From SHZI01 sp041396045 (GTDB lineage: Bacteria > Pseudomonadota > Gammaproteobacteria > Steroidobacterales > GCA-2729495): DNA of 64,000 bases. Every line of letters begins with the position of its first letter. Positions within the stretch are counted from its first letter, which is position 1. The stretch is from NCBI GenBank assembly GCA_041396045.1, contig JAWKZI010000015.1, positions 1 through 64,000 on the forward strand, read 5' to 3'. The position numbers were made by a program, and so were the translations under genes. Positions 17,737-25,937 of this stretch are shown here, piece by piece. The notes under the pieces are model-generated. The model saw only the letters and a list, made by a program, of their open reading frames with translations. It did no database searches and had not been told where the DNA came from.

Positions 17737-19344
17737 TCAGCCAGAAACCAGCAAGGGCGCAATTTCTGCCAAATAGGCCGCTTCCTCGGATTGACATCGA
17801 TCCGTATCCCAACCCAGATCACGCCTGGCAATCCGGAGCACGGCTGGTAATGCTGCGCGGCCCAGATCCGGGCCCAGGCCGATCATGATCCGCCTGAGCA
17901 GGATATCGCTGAGGCCCACAGCAAATTCCTCGTTAACAGCAAAGGAAAGCTCCGCAGCAATTGCCCCGCTTGATGCACAGATTACTTCGCCAAGTTCGGG
18001 GCGGCTACGCGTCATCCCGGCAACCCTCAATGCCCGACTACCGTAGACCTCATAGAGATGGACCCGACTCGCCTCGGGAACAGCGCTGTACCCCGCAAGG
18101 CCAGTCAGAACCTGCTCGCGCGTGAGTTCACCACCAGGCAGAGGCCGATCAGCCGTCGTACAAGCACCAAGCTTTCGGCTCAGGATCCGGTGCAGACGTG
18201 GCGTCAATTCATCCACAACCTCTTCGGCAAGGTTCCGGTATGTCGTGATCTTGCCACCGATCACCGAGTAGAGGCCGCGGGCTGAACGACCGTGGTGACG
18301 GATCATGTGGCGACGCGTGATGGCGGCAGCGCGTTTCAGTCCCTCGCGAGGCAATGGACGCAGACCGCTGTAGGCGTACAGCACGGCCTCCCGGTCCAGC
18401 CCGCATTCCGGAAACAGGTTGCGGGTTTCGTCGAGCAGGTAGCTGATTTCAGGCTCCGTCGGGTGAACTGCTCCCGGATCATCGTCGGAACGCGTGTCGG
18501 TAGTACCAATCAGTACCAGATCGTTCCACGGCAGGATGAAAAACGGGCGACCATCCGACCGTGCCTCCACGTAGCAGGCTGTGCTGCCCAGCCCGGAGAA
18601 CGGACGAACGATGATATGCGTGCCCTTGGTGGGCCCCAGAAAACGTGGCAGTGGCCGTCCGGCTGCGGCGAGAACCCTGTCCACCCAGGGCCCGGCCGCA
18701 TTCACAATTGTTCGCGCCCGTCGCGTGGATCGTTCGCCGGTACGTGTGTGCACAACCTCCACCCCGGTAACCCTGTTTTGCTCCAGAAGGATCTTTTCAA
18801 CCTTCGTGCAGGTTTCGATGGTGGCACCAGCAGCGGCGGCCGCGATGGCGTTCTCGACTACCAGGCGCTCGACGTAGGTCACCTGACCGTCGTAGTAGAG
18901 AGCAGCTCCTTCCAGTCCGTCGGCAGCCAGGCCGGGAGCCCGCTGCAGGGCTTCATCGCGTGACAGGCGCCGGTGTCCGGGCAATGAACGGCCGATGGAC
19001 AGCAAATCATAGACGTAGAGCCCGAAATCAATCGTTGTCATTCCTCGCCTGGCGCCGTCATACACCGGAATGAGCAAGGCAATGGGTCGCACCAGGTGTG
19101 CAGCGTTCTGCAGCAGGATCTCCCGCTCCTGCAGCGACTCGTGCACCAGTCCAAGCTCACCGAATTCCAGATAACGCAGCCCGCCGTGTATCAACCGACT
19201 CGACCAGCGCGTTGTGCTGTTACAAAGATCACCCTGCTCTACCAGGCAGGTTCGCAATCCGCGCAATGCTGCGTCACGCGCGATGCCGGCACCGTTGATA
19301 CCGCCACCGATGACAATCAGATCGAAGTCTGGGGTGTCAGCCAC
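17737..19344 (-). CDS. glpD: Aerobic glycerol-3-phosphate dehydrogenase
   Basis: 535-residue FAD enzyme oxidising sn-glycerol 3-phosphate to dihydroxyacetone phosphate and feeding the quinone pool at the inner membrane. The N-terminal dinucleotide fold is clear (DLIVIGGGINGAGIARDAAL), followed by the family segments TRWSSRLIHGGLRYLE and GPWVDRVLA. The C-terminal DAO_C domain holds the DLGW motif. The GTG start at 19344 overlaps the proA stop as TAGTG, implying translational coupling in the ilvH-proB-proA-glpD run. Pairing with proline genes is unusual and probably only positional. Confidence 0.93.
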   Translation of the reverse strand: MADTPDFDLIVIGGGINGAGIARDAALRGLRTCLVEQGDLCNSTTRWSSRLIHGGLRYLEFGELGLVHESLQEREILLQNAAHLVRPIALLIPVYDGARRGMTTIDFGLYVYDLLSIGRSLPGHRRLSRDEALQRAPGLAADGLEGAALYYDGQVTYVERLVVENAIAAAAAGATIETCTKVEKILLEQNRVTGVEVVHTRTGERSTRRARTIVNAAGPWVDRVLAAAGRPLPRFLGPTKGTHIIVRPFSGLGSTACYVEARSDGRPFFILPWNDLVLIGTTDTRSDDDPGAVHPTEPEISYLLDETRNLFPECGLDREAVLYAYSGLRPLPREGLKRAAAITRRHMIRHHGRSARGLYSVIGGKITTYRNLAEEVVDELTPRLHRILSRKLGACTTADRPLPGGELTREQVLTGLAGYSAVPEASRVHLYEVYGSRALRVAGMTRSRPELGEVICASSGAIAAELSFAVNEEFAVGLSDILLRRIMIGLGPDLGRAALPAVLRIARRDLGWDTDRCQSEEAAYLAEIAPLLVSG

Positions 19345-20663
19345 TATGGGCGGGTTTGCCCGGTACCGTGCACGACGTACTTGTAGCTGGTTAACTGCTC
19401 GGCACCAACGGGACCACGGGCGTGAATGCGGCCAGTGGCAATACCGATCTCGGCACCCATGCCAAACTCGCCGCCATCGGCAAACTGCGTGGACGCGTTG
19501 TGCAACAGAATGGCGCTGTCGAGTTCGTGCAGAAACTTCTCCACAGCCGCAGCATCGTTCGCCACTATTGATTCCGTGTGAGCCGAGCCATATTCGGCAA
19601 TGTGGGCAATCGCCCCATCTACATCGTCAACCACGCGGCATGCCAGGATGGCATCCAGATACTCGGTACGCCAATCGTCATCTGTGGCGGGCTTGAGCCG
19701 TGGGTCACGCGCACAAAGTTCGGCATCGCCGCGCAGTTCGCAACCAGCCGCCAGCAGTGCATCCGCAATCACTGGCCAGTGCGAACCCAGACAGTCCCGG
19801 TCAATCAGCAGGGTCTCGGCCGCTCCGCAAATCCCGGTGCGGCGCATTTTGGCATTGAGCACAACATCACGAGCCATGCTGACATCTGCCGACTGGTGTA
19901 CGTACACATGACACAGGCCTTCCAGGTGGCCGATTACCGGCACTCGTGCATCGGCCTGGACGCGGGCGATCAGATTTTTGCCACCGCGAGGAACCACAAC
20001 ATCAACATACTGCTGCATGTGACCCAGCAGATAACCCACCGCATCACGACTGACAGTCGGCACCATCTGGATCGCTGTGCCCGGCAGGCCGCCGGCCTCG
20101 AGCCCAACCAGCAGCGCCTCGTGAATGGCGTGACTGGAGCCATAGCTCTCCGATCCACCGCGCAAAATCACGGCATTTCCCGATTTGAGACACAGTGCAC
20201 CGGCATCGGCAGTCACGTTGGGTCGGCTCTCGTAAATAATGCCGATCACGCCAAGGGGCACCCGCACCCGCTGGATGCGCAGCCCGTTCGGCCGGATCCA
20301 TTCCGCAATCACATCGCCGACCGGGTCCGCCAGGGCGGCGATGTCTTCAAGCCCCCGTGCCATCGCCTCCACCCGTTGCGGATCAAGGAGTAACCGGTCC
20401 AGCAGGGCGCCGGACAGTTCGCGGCTCTGTGCTGCAGCCATGTCACTGGCGTTGGCGGCCAGTATTTCGTCAGTCCGGGCACGAATAGCTGTCGCTGCGC
20501 CGATCAGGGCTCGGGTCTTCTGTGCTGATGTCGCCTTCGCCAGGTCGCGCGCTGCTTCGCGAGCCTGGATTCCCAGACGGGTCATTACCGCCGGCAGATC
20601 ATCGGGAGCCTTGCGAGCCGCGGGGGCCAGGTTCGACGAATTACGGGGTGTTGCAGCGTTCAT
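19344..20663 (-). CDS. proA: Glutamate-5-semialdehyde dehydrogenase (gamma-glutamyl phosphate reductase)
   Basis: 439-residue NADPH enzyme of proline biosynthesis, using the product of ProB next door. Family signatures are VPLGVIGIIYESRPNVTADA, LKSGNAVILRGGSES, RGGKNLIARV and the catalytic Cys in RRTGICGAAETLLID. Length matches the family (about 417) plus a short N-terminal extension of roughly 20 residues. Its ATG overlaps the proB stop by 4 bases (ATGA), a standard proBA arrangement. Confidence 0.95.
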   Translation of the reverse strand: MNAATPRNSSNLAPAARKAPDDLPAVMTRLGIQAREAARDLAKATSAQKTRALIGAATAIRARTDEILAANASDMAAAQSRELSGALLDRLLLDPQRVEAMARGLEDIAALADPVGDVIAEWIRPNGLRIQRVRVPLGVIGIIYESRPNVTADAGALCLKSGNAVILRGGSESYGSSHAIHEALLVGLEAGGLPGTAIQMVPTVSRDAVGYLLGHMQQYVDVVVPRGGKNLIARVQADARVPVIGHLEGLCHVYVHQSADVSMARDVVLNAKMRRTGICGAAETLLIDRDCLGSHWPVIADALLAAGCELRGDAELCARDPRLKPATDDDWRTEYLDAILACRVVDDVDGAIAHIAEYGSAHTESIVANDAAAVEKFLHELDSAILLHNASTQFADGGEFGMGAEIGIATGRIHARGPVGAEQLTSYKYVVHGTGQTRP

Positions 20664-21787
20664 GAAGAGTTGTCCAACAGGGCCAGGTTATCGCGGTGAA
20701 TCAGCTCGTCCCGGCCACTGTACCCGAGTAGTGCCGGCAGCTCCTCACTGTGTCGCCCGGAAATTCGCCGCGCCTCATCACTGGAGTACGCAACCAGTCC
20801 CCGTCCGAGATCGCGCCCGGCGCGATTGTGAATCGTCACGACGTCGCCAGGCTGGAAGGTGCCGATGACTTCCAGAATACCAACCGGCAACAGGCTGCTG
20901 CCACCGCGCAGAGCCTGTTCAGCGCCTTCGTCCACCCGAATTGTGCCTCGAGGCACCAGAGTGCCGGCAATCCATTGTTTGCGTGCTTGCCGCGGTGTGT
21001 GGCCTGGCAGAAACCACGTGCAGTTCGCCCCGTCCTCGATAGCCTGAAGTGGCGAGAGACGTTTGCCGCTGGCGATCACGGTGGCACAGCCCGCGCCCAT
21101 GCAGATTCTTGCAGCCATCAACTTGGTCACCATGCCGCCGGAACCGAACTCCGTGGCGACGGGCCCGGCCAGTGCCACGATGGCGGGTGTCAGCTCGCGC
21201 ACCTCGGGAATCAGGCGGGCATCAGGATTACGGGTTGGATCGGCGTCGTAGAGACCATCAACATCGGACAGCAATACCAGCACGTCGGCGCTGGTCATTT
21301 CAGCCACGCGCGCACCAAGACGGTCATTGTCGCCATAGCGGATCTCCTGCGTGGCAACCGTGTCGTTTTCATTGATCACCGGAATGACGCCCAGACGCAA
21401 CAATGTCTCCAGGGTATTGCGGGCATTCAGGTAGCGGCGGCGATTCTCGGTGTCCTCCGGCGTGAGGAGCACCTGCGCACTGCGTATGCCCTGTGCATCC
21501 AGCAAGCCTTGCCAGGCATGGGCCAGCAGAATCTGGCCAGCGGCCGCGGCCGCCTGCGCATCCTCCAGCCGACGCTCGTGTCGCGACAGCCCCAGATACG
21601 GGCGCCCCAGCGCGATCGCTCCTGATGAAACCACCAGGACCTGTTGGCCACGCTGGCGCAGTCGAGCCAATTCGTCGGCTATGGACTCCAGCCAGAGCCG
21701 ATTGAGCTTGCCGGTCCCGGCATCAACCAGTAGCGACGAACCGATTTTCAGGACCAGCCGGGTAGCAGACTGGATGGACGCAGCCAT
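20660..21787 (-). CDS. proB: Glutamate 5-kinase with PUA domain
   Basis: 375-residue first enzyme of proline synthesis. The amino-acid kinase domain covers about residues 1-260 (LVLKIGSSLLVD, VVSSGAIALGR, NENDTVATQEIRYGDNDRL, LLSDVDGLYDADP, GSGGMVTKLMAARI). A C-terminal PUA domain, about 280-370, begins RGTIRVDEGAEQAL; this is the normal two-domain ProB. ATG 21787 lies 9 bases after the ilvH stop, so the gene is probably co-transcribed with ilvH. Confidence 0.95.
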   Translation of the reverse strand: MAASIQSATRLVLKIGSSLLVDAGTGKLNRLWLESIADELARLRQRGQQVLVVSSGAIALGRPYLGLSRHERRLEDAQAAAAAGQILLAHAWQGLLDAQGIRSAQVLLTPEDTENRRRYLNARNTLETLLRLGVIPVINENDTVATQEIRYGDNDRLGARVAEMTSADVLVLLSDVDGLYDADPTRNPDARLIPEVRELTPAIVALAGPVATEFGSGGMVTKLMAARICMGAGCATVIASGKRLSPLQAIEDGANCTWFLPGHTPRQARKQWIAGTLVPRGTIRVDEGAEQALRGGSSLLPVGILEVIGTFQPGDVVTIHNRAGRDLGRGLVAYSSDEARRISGRHSEELPALLGYSGRDELIHRDNLALLDNSS

Positions 21788-21796
21788 GGCGTCCGC

Positions 21797-22297
21797 TCAG
21801 ACTGCAGTAGCGGGCGCAGGCGCGCCGCGAGTTATGGCCAGGGGACCGCTACGGACCACGCGCAGGATTTCGGCGATACCCGCTGCCCGGTTGATGAACT
21901 GATCGATACGGTTGGCCGCCCCGGTGAGCTCAATGGTGAAATGGGCTTCGGCATCGTCCAGAACACGGGCGCCTTCCTGGCGAACCAGTTCGCGAATGCG
22001 TTCGCGACCTTCATCATCCAGGCGAAGTTTGAGCAGCAACAGTTCGCGCTCGATATGGTCGCCCAGGGTCATGTCGACGGTCGAGACCACATCAACCAGT
22101 TTCAGAAGCTGCTTGTTGATCTGCCCGATTACGTGCTCTGAGCCAATCGTAACCAGCGTCAGCCGCGAAACCTGGACGTCGTCCGTCGGTGCCACGTTCA
22201 GCGACTCGATGTTGTAACCACGGCTGGAAAACATCGCGGACACCCGGGCCAGTGCCCCGGCTTCGTTCTGCAGCAAGATTGAAATGATGTGACGCAT
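21797..22297 (-). CDS. ilvH: Acetolactate synthase small (regulatory) subunit
   Basis: 166 residues from ATG 22297. The N-terminal ACT domain has the canonical start HIISILLQNEAGALARVSAMFSSRGYNIESL, followed by the ALS small-subunit C-terminal domain. It binds the large subunit and confers valine feedback in branched-chain amino-acid synthesis. The frame is open 79 codons upstream but that stretch overlaps the divergent ilvB leader and lacks family sequence. Normally ilvI/B and ilvH sit in tandem; here the large subunit gene lies head-to-head on the opposite strand, 124 bases away, and ilvH instead heads a proline/glycerol run. Confidence 0.92.
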   Translation of the reverse strand: MRHIISILLQNEAGALARVSAMFSSRGYNIESLNVAPTDDVQVSRLTLVTIGSEHVIGQINKQLLKLVDVVSTVDMTLGDHIERELLLLKLRLDDEGRERIRELVRQEGARVLDDAEAHFTIELTGAANRIDQFINRAAGIAEILRVVRSGPLAITRGAPAPATAV

Positions 22298-22421
22298 GCT
22301 CGTCGGTATTTCTGGCTTGAAGGGTGGCTGGAATGACCGCAAATACTCGCCGAGTTCCGCATCTATTGCAATGCGGGAGTACATCGCGGAAACTCGGATG
22401 ATCCCCTTGTGATCTGCAAAC

Positions 22422-24274
22422 ATGACGCCGCGAGCCCAGACAGTCCAACCCTCCCCCCATCCGCTGGCCGGTAAACGCATGACCGGTGCAGAGATCATTG
22501 TCCAGGTACTGGTCGACCAGGGCGTGTCCACCATCTTCGGTTACAGCGGTGGAGCCATCCTGCCAACCTATGACGCGGTGTTTCGCTATAACGACGAACA
22601 CCGCGACGAGGCCGGGAACGCCCCGATCCCGCTGATTGTTCCTGCCAACGAGCAGGGGGCCGGATTCATGGCCGCCGGATATGCCAGAGCCAGCGGTCGT
22701 GTCGGCGTGTGTCTGGTGACCTCCGGGCCCGGAGCCACCAACACCGTAACGCCGGTACGTGACTCAATGGCGGACTCCGTCCCGATTGTGGTGATCTGCG
22801 GGCAGGTCCCGACCGGCGTGATCGGCACTGACGCCTTCCAGGAGGCACCAGTGTCGGCAATCATGAGTTCGGTCGCCAAACATGTGTTTCTGGTTACGAA
22901 CCCGCACCGCCTCGAATCGACGATCCGGACAGCATTCAAGATTGCCGCGACAGGTCGGCCCGGTCCGGTCGTCATCGACATACCCAAAGATGTGCAGAAC
23001 TGGGTTGGCGAGTTCCAGGGTACCGGCCTGCTGCCGATCGACGCCTATCGGCATCGTGTGGATGCGTTGATGGCCAGTGAAATCTCCGCCAGTGCAGCCA
23101 CCGCGTTCTTCGACATGCTGAAGGCGTCCAGCCGACCGCTGATCTATGCCGGTGGCGGGGTGGTGGGTGCCAACGCATCGGAAGCACTGCGCCAGTTCGC
23201 CAACCGCTTCGGGATTCCGGTAACTACAACGCTGATGGGTATCGGCGCCTGCGACACAACCAGCGAGCTCTGCCTGAAAATGCTCGGGATGCACGGCACG
23301 CCGGCGGCCAACTATGCAGTTGAAGACTGCGATTTCCTGATTGCAATCGGCGCCCGCTTCGATGATCGCGTGGCTGCTGTACCCGACAAGTTTGCGCCGC
23401 GTGCGATGAAGATCGCCCACTTCGATGTGGACCCGTGCGAAATTGGCAAGGTCAAGTCGGTGCACTGGCACAACATCGGCATGCTTGATCGCGACCTGCG
23501 CCACCTCGTGACCTGGGCCGACAAGCACCGGATAAATACCGATTTCAGCACATGGCACGGTGAACTGGCGGAACTGAAGCGCGTCTACGCGATGAACTAC
23601 GATCGTGAGAGTGAACTGATCCAGCCCAATTACATTATTGAGGAGATCAACCGGCATACCCAGGGCAAAGCGATCATTACGACTGGTGTCGGGCAGCATC
23701 AGATGTGGTCGGCGCAGTACTTCGATTTCCGCGAACCGCGACTCTGGCTCACGTCAGGCAGCATGGGCACGATGGGCTTCGGCCTGCCGGCAGCCATTGG
23801 CGCCCAGTTTGCCCACCCCGACAAGCTGGTTATCGATATTGACGGCGACGCCAGCATCCGCATGAACATTGGTGAACTGGAAACCGTTACGACGTATCAG
23901 CTACCCGTCAAAGTGGTCGTGCTCAACAATTTTGGCGACGGGATGGTCAAGCAGTGGCAGAAGCTGTACTACCAGGGTCGTCTGTCAGCAACCGACAAGT
24001 CACTGCATCGCAAGGATTTCGTGAAGGCGGCACAAGCAGACGGCTTCGAATATGCCGTGCGACTTGACCGGAAGTCAGACGTGGCAGAGGTGATCAAGGC
24101 GTTCATCAGCTATCCGGGGCCTGCCTTCTGGAGGTCATCATCGATCCTGATGCCTGCGTATATCCGATGGTTGGGCCTGGCATGGCCTACGACCAGATGA
24201 TTACCGGCGACTTCATTCCCAGCCGGGTGCCCGGTTCAAGCCCGGGCAGTCCAAGCGACAACTCCATGTTCTGA
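22422..24274 (+). CDS. ilvB: Acetolactate synthase large subunit, frameshifted near the 3' end
   Basis: ThDP enzyme making acetolactate or acetohydroxybutyrate from pyruvate. The N-terminal PYR domain has FGYSGGAILPTYDAV with a catalytic Glu in VPANEQGAGFMAAGYARASG. A central domain (GIPVTTTLMGIG, HGTPAANYAV) and a PP domain (DGDASIRMNIGELETV) follow. Near 24129 the frame breaks: GCCTTCTGGAG lacks one base compared with the expected A-F-L-E. In the next frame the family tail continues (EVIIDPDACVYPMVGPGM, then GDFIPSR) to TGA 24272-24274. The repaired protein is about 618 residues. ATG 22422 may be followed by an alternative start at codon 20, where homology begins. Confidence 0.92.
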
Positions 24275-24280
24275 TACTGC

Positions 24281-24338
24281 AATGGCGGCAGCGGCTTGGC
24301 CGTGATCAGTATTGATCGCGGCTGCCGCTGCCGCCATT
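24281..24338. terminator. Long hairpin directly after ilvB
   Basis: AATGGCGGCAGCGGC (24281-24295) pairs perfectly with GCCGCTGCCGCCATT (24324-24338). The 28-base centre is itself nearly self-complementary around GTGATCA-GTAT-TGATCGC, so the whole may fold as a single rod. It starts 7 bases after the real ilvB stop, which supports that stop. No U-tract follows; a transcript-stabilising or terminating role is inferred. Confidence 0.6.
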
Positions 24339-24488
24339 ACCTGTCTGCCACGCCGCCCCGCTCCCCGCTTATGTCAAAGCTGAAATGCAGCACATTAAAG
24401 TTTGTACAGATTTGGCCGAACGTGCCTATACTCGATCGTCGGTTTCCCAACAAGTACAAATTTCACAATCCTTGCGGGAGTCTCCAGA

Positions 24489-25460
24489 ATGAAGCAGCAA
24501 TTTCCAGCGCACCATGTCGCTCGTGGCCTGCATGGCATCAGCGTCATCGTCGCCATTATCCTTGCCTTTGCCTCGGCCCAGGCATCCGCCTACTCGGCCA
24601 TGTACGTGTTTGGGGACAGTCTGTCAGACACGGGTAACGTCAATATTGTTACTGGCGGCGTACCACTACCTCCATACGCGACCGGGCACTTCTCCAACGG
24701 ACCAGTGTGGGTTGAAACACTTGCCGCCAATCTTGGCCTGAGCGCCAGCCCCGGTCTGGCCGGCGGTACAAACTGGGCCTTCGGTGGTGCGCCAACCGGC
24801 TCACCATTCACGGCAGCAGTCCCGACGATGACTCAACAGGTAAGTACCTACTATCTCCCGAGTGCCGGTGGCGTCGCTGATCCGAATGCACTCTATGTGG
24901 TGTGGGGCGGTGGAAACGATATCCGCACAGGCGATCCGTCGGTGCTCACTTATTCCGTGCCCAATATCAGCTCAATCATCTCGACGCTCGCCGCTGCCGG
25001 GGCCACCAACTTCCTGGTGCCCAATCTGCCGAATATCGGGCTGACTCCGGAGGCACAGGCCGCCGGACCGGCCGCCGTAGCCGGTGCGACCTTCCTGTCG
25101 ACAAGCTTCAATGCCCAACTGGCCGTCGCCACGGCTGGCCTGCGGACTTCACTGGGCATAAATATCACTGACGTGGATGTGTTCTCCTTCCTGAACAATG
25201 TCATCGGCAACCCCAGCCTGTTCGGGCTGACCAATACAACCGATCGCTGCTTCAGTGGAGCTACAGGCGTTGGCGGCCCCGGTACGGTGTGCGCCAACCC
25301 GGATGAGTATCTCTTCTGGGATGGCATCCACCCCACTGCCGCTGCGCATGCTGCACTGGGCGACTTCGCCACAGCAGCAGTCATTCCGATCCCGCCTGCC
25401 GCCTTTCTCCTGGTGTCGGCCTTTGCCGCACTCGGTGGACTGCGACGCAAAGTCGCCTGA
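24489..25460 (+). CDS. GDSL/SGNH-family esterase with PEP-CTERM-like tail
   Basis: 323 residues from ATG 24489, which is preceded by GGGAG at 24476-24480. A signal peptide (IIAFASAQASA-type) leads to the GDSL block FGDSLSDTGN (nucleophile Ser), the GGGND block III and the DGIHPT block V (catalytic Asp/His). These define a secreted lipase/esterase of the GDSL family. The C-terminus is IPIPPAAFLLVSAFAALGG followed by RRK, a variant of the PEP/VPLPA-CTERM sorting tail, so the enzyme is probably surface-anchored or matrix-associated through an exosortase route. A strong terminator follows. It appears monocistronic. Confidence 0.88.
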   Translation: MKQQFPAHHVARGLHGISVIVAIILAFASAQASAYSAMYVFGDSLSDTGNVNIVTGGVPLPPYATGHFSNGPVWVETLAANLGLSASPGLAGGTNWAFGGAPTGSPFTAAVPTMTQQVSTYYLPSAGGVADPNALYVVWGGGNDIRTGDPSVLTYSVPNISSIISTLAAAGATNFLVPNLPNIGLTPEAQAAGPAAVAGATFLSTSFNAQLAVATAGLRTSLGINITDVDVFSFLNNVIGNPSLFGLTNTTDRCFSGATGVGGPGTVCANPDEYLFWDGIHPTAAAHAALGDFATAAVIPIPPAAFLLVSAFAALGGLRRKVA

Positions 25461-25482
25461 CCCGGCTTGCCACGAACAAAAG

Positions 25483-25506
25483 GGCCGCCGCAAGGCGGCC
25501 TTTTTT
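25483..25506 (+). terminator. Intrinsic (rho-independent) terminator
   Basis: GGCCGCC (25483-25489), loop GCAA, GGCGGCC (25494-25500), then six T residues (25501-25506). It lies 22 bases after the stop of the GDSL esterase gene and is the clearest terminator in the window. Confidence 0.93.
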
Positions 25507-25592
25507 ATGGCTCTGCTCCGCTCGCCACGAACCCGGTGAATCCGGCGGTCGATCGGACGTGCTTTCCGGTGTCAGCGCGGCGGCCGGGCCGC

Positions 25593-25712
25593 GCGGGGGG
25601 CAGGTTAGCGGGCCGTTCGCTGCGGCCATCCATGGCCTCGCTCTCTTAACTCGGACTGGCGGCGGGCTATCCTGCCCGCCTGGTCCTGCAAACCCGCCAA
25701 CCTGCCCCCCGC
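25593..25712. repeat. Structured inverted-repeat element, copy 1
   Basis: 20-bp terminal arms at 25593-25612 and 25693-25712 are complementary with one mismatch (GCGGGGGGCAGGTT... against ...AACCTGCCCCCCGC). Inside are two smaller hairpins: GGCCAT-CC-ATGGCC and GGCGGGC-TATCCT-GCCCGCC. Read on the minus strand, the internal modules contain CAGGATAG and CCATGGATGG cores like those of copy 2. No credible protein is encoded. It could be a MITE/REP-type mobile element or a structured RNA. Confidence 0.65.
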
Positions 25713-25779
25713 ACACCCCAGCCGCTATTCACTGTCATCGTGGTTAATGGGCTACGAACGAGGAGCGGTGTGGCGGGGG

Positions 25780-25901
25780 CGGGGATGTCTGTGGCGGACT
25801 CTGCGCGCCGAGCGTGCCATGGATGGCGTTCAAGCGAGGCGCGCTTGATTCAAGGGCGGACAGGATGTCCGACCGCAGATTGCCCGCCACAGACATCCCC
25901 G
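25780..25901. repeat. Structured inverted-repeat element, copy 2
   Basis: 18-bp perfect arms: CGGGGATGTCTGTGGCGG at 25780-25797 and its exact complement at 25884-25901. The 86-base interior carries three short hairpins: GCCAT-GG-ATGGC, CAAGCG-centred, and GGACA-GG-ATGTCC. Total length (122 bp) and internal modules match copy 1, which lies in the opposite orientation 67 bases away, while the terminal arms differ. The stretch 25507-25937 holds no gene I can support; these two elements are its only recognisable content. Confidence 0.65.
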
Positions 25902-25937
25902 ACACCGACACGCCGCCGCGCCTTCCTGCAGGAGCAG

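Larger units (their letters stand above)
25507..25937. other. Gene-free GC-rich region
   Basis: 431 bases between a terminator and the 3' end of the aldehyde dehydrogenase gene. It contains the two structured inverted-repeat elements described separately, plus GC-rich spacer. Reading frames exist but have no family resemblance and follow palindromes, so no protein is called. Confidence 0.6.

Noticed and set aside
22764..23699. 311-residue minus-strand frame opposite ilvB
   Set aside because: Shadow of the acetolactate synthase large subunit; His/Arg/Asp-rich antisense composition.
24402..24432. Sigma70 promoter before the GDSL esterase (TTGTAC and TATACT)
   Set aside because: Spacer is 19 bases, longer than preferred; plausible but too weak to list as a feature.
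25593..25901. CRISPR array
   Set aside because: Only two palindromic units with unequal arms and no regular spacer/repeat pattern.
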